A stretch of 46,301 nucleotides of DNA from NCBI GenBank assembly GCA_949285025.1, contig CASDXG010000103.1:1-46301 (forward strand), in the 5' to 3' direction. This DNA is from an uncultured Bacteroides sp. GTDB lineage: Bacteria; Bacteroidota; Bacteroidia; Bacteroidales; Bacteroidaceae. The position numbers were made by a program, and so were the translations under genes. This document shows positions 45,964 to 46,301 of the stretch, piece after piece (positions within the stretch are counted from its first letter, which is position 1; every line of letters begins with the position of its first letter). The notes beneath the pieces are model-generated. The model saw nothing but the letters and a program-made list of their open reading frames with translations, ran no database searches and was not told the origin of the DNA.

Positions 45964-46013
45964 ATATAGAGACATGACCGCTCTTTTACGGTTATTAGCT
46001 ACCCAAAAATAAA

Positions 46014-46050
46014 GAAATCCTTTCTAAATCAACGATTTAAAAAGGATTTT
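46014..46050. terminator. Shared terminator between the ADP-ribosylglycohydrolase-family gene and tRNA-Leu
   Basis: A stem of about 16 bases (AAATCCTTTCTAAATC / GATTTAAAAAGGATTTT) with a 3-base loop. Minus-strand pairing includes a G-U, and T-runs occur on both sides. It lies three bases past the 3' end of tRNA-Leu and 50 bases past the plus-strand stop codon. Confidence 0.7.
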
Positions 46051-46053
46051 CCG

Positions 46054-46139
46054 TACTCGAAGCGGGACTTGAACCCGCACAGCCATTACTGGCCAAGGGA
46101 TTTTAAGTCCCTCGTGTCTACCGATTCCACCATTCGAGC
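46054..46139 (-). tRNA. tRNA-Leu (anticodon TAA)
   Basis: An 86-base class II tRNA with acceptor stem GCTCGAA/TTCGAGT, anticodon loop CTTAAAA, a long variable arm and T-loop GTTCAAGTC. CCA is not encoded. Confidence 0.95.
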
Positions 46140-46161
46140 AGCCTGTCAAAAAACGAAAAAG

Positions 46162-46234
46162 AGCGGAAAACGAGACTCGAACTCGCGACCCTAACCTTGG
46201 CAAGGTTATGCTCTACCAACTGAGCTATTTCCGC
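46162..46234 (-). tRNA. tRNA-Gly (anticodon GCC)
   Basis: A 73-base tRNA with acceptor stem GCGGAAA/TTTCCGC and anticodon loop TTGCCAA. It precedes tRNA-Leu in the same transcription unit by 22 bases. Confidence 0.95.
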
Positions 46235-46245
46235 CTTTGCGGATG

Positions 46246-46277
46246 CAAATGTATGGAGAATTATCATAAGCTCCAAA
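46246..46277 (-). promoter_or_regulatory. Promoter of the tRNA-Gly/tRNA-Leu unit
   Basis: -33 TTTG (46274-46277) and -7 TACATTTG (46246-46253), 20 bases apart on the minus strand, 11 bases before the tRNA-Gly 5' end. Confidence 0.65.
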
Positions 46278-46301
46278 TATTTGCATGTTTTCTTCACAAA
46301 A

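Overview
The window looks like a chromosomal segment of a gut member of the order Bacteroidales. The support is SusC/SusD outer-membrane pairs, lipoproteins with acidic residues just after the lipidated cysteine, promoters of the Bacteroides type (TTTG, about 19 bases, TAnnTTTG), mostly absent Shine-Dalgarno sequences, and the typical Bacteroidetes arrangement of ribosomal protein and RNA polymerase genes. I cannot name the species from the sequence alone.

Left part (1 to about 27.4 kb, all minus strand): two classical information-processing operons. Reading in the direction of transcription, rpsU, xerC and hpf come first. They are followed by tRNA-Thr(TGT), tRNA-Tyr(GTA), tRNA-Gly(TCC), tRNA-Thr(GGT), tuf, tRNA-Trp(CCA), secE, nusG, rplK, rplA, rplJ, rplL, rpoB and rpoC. 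After an interruption come a DUF3467 gene, rpsL, rpsG, fusA, rpsJ and the start of rplC, which runs off the left edge. Strong stem-loops sit between tuf and tRNA-Trp, between rplL and rpoB, after rpoC and after the DUF3467 gene.

Between rpoC and the DUF3467/rpsL block lies an accessory segment of about 8 kb (4.4 to 12.6 kb). It holds a cobalamin riboswitch controlling a tightly packed four-gene operon: a BtuB-type TonB-dependent receptor, a BtuG-type beta-propeller lipoprotein, a PKD-like surface lipoprotein and a leucine-rich-repeat lipoprotein. A secreted glycerophosphodiester phosphodiesterase follows after a terminator. The operon is read as an outer-membrane vitamin B12 capture and import system with two poorly characterised surface components.

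Right part (27.4 to 46.0 kb): pepP and a gamma-carbonic-anhydrase-like gene are followed by a polysaccharide utilization locus that appears directed at alpha-mannan or mannose-rich glycans. One unit encodes a small SusE-like lipoprotein, a GH76-like lipoprotein without an Asp-Asp pair, SusC and SusD. A second encodes a GH92 alpha-mannosidase, a lipoprotein of the endonuclease/exonuclease/phosphatase superfamily and a secreted GH130 enzyme with hydrolase-like features. Then come a convergent GH92 gene and a divergently transcribed secreted ADP-ribosylglycohydrolase-family protein. The inferred scheme is surface capture by the lipoproteins and SusCD, import, then periplasmic removal of alpha-mannose, phosphate and beta-mannose. 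No dedicated regulator and no clearly active endo-mannanase is present in the window. The right edge has tRNA-Gly(GCC) and tRNA-Leu(TAA) under their own promoter.

The most unusual items are the GH76-like protein without a catalytic Asp dyad, the secreted ADP-ribosylglycohydrolase-family protein next to mannosidases, the B12 operon inserted between rpoC and the str-type operon, the strong Shine-Dalgarno sequences on rplJ and hpf, and the perfect stem-loop abutting tRNA-Trp.
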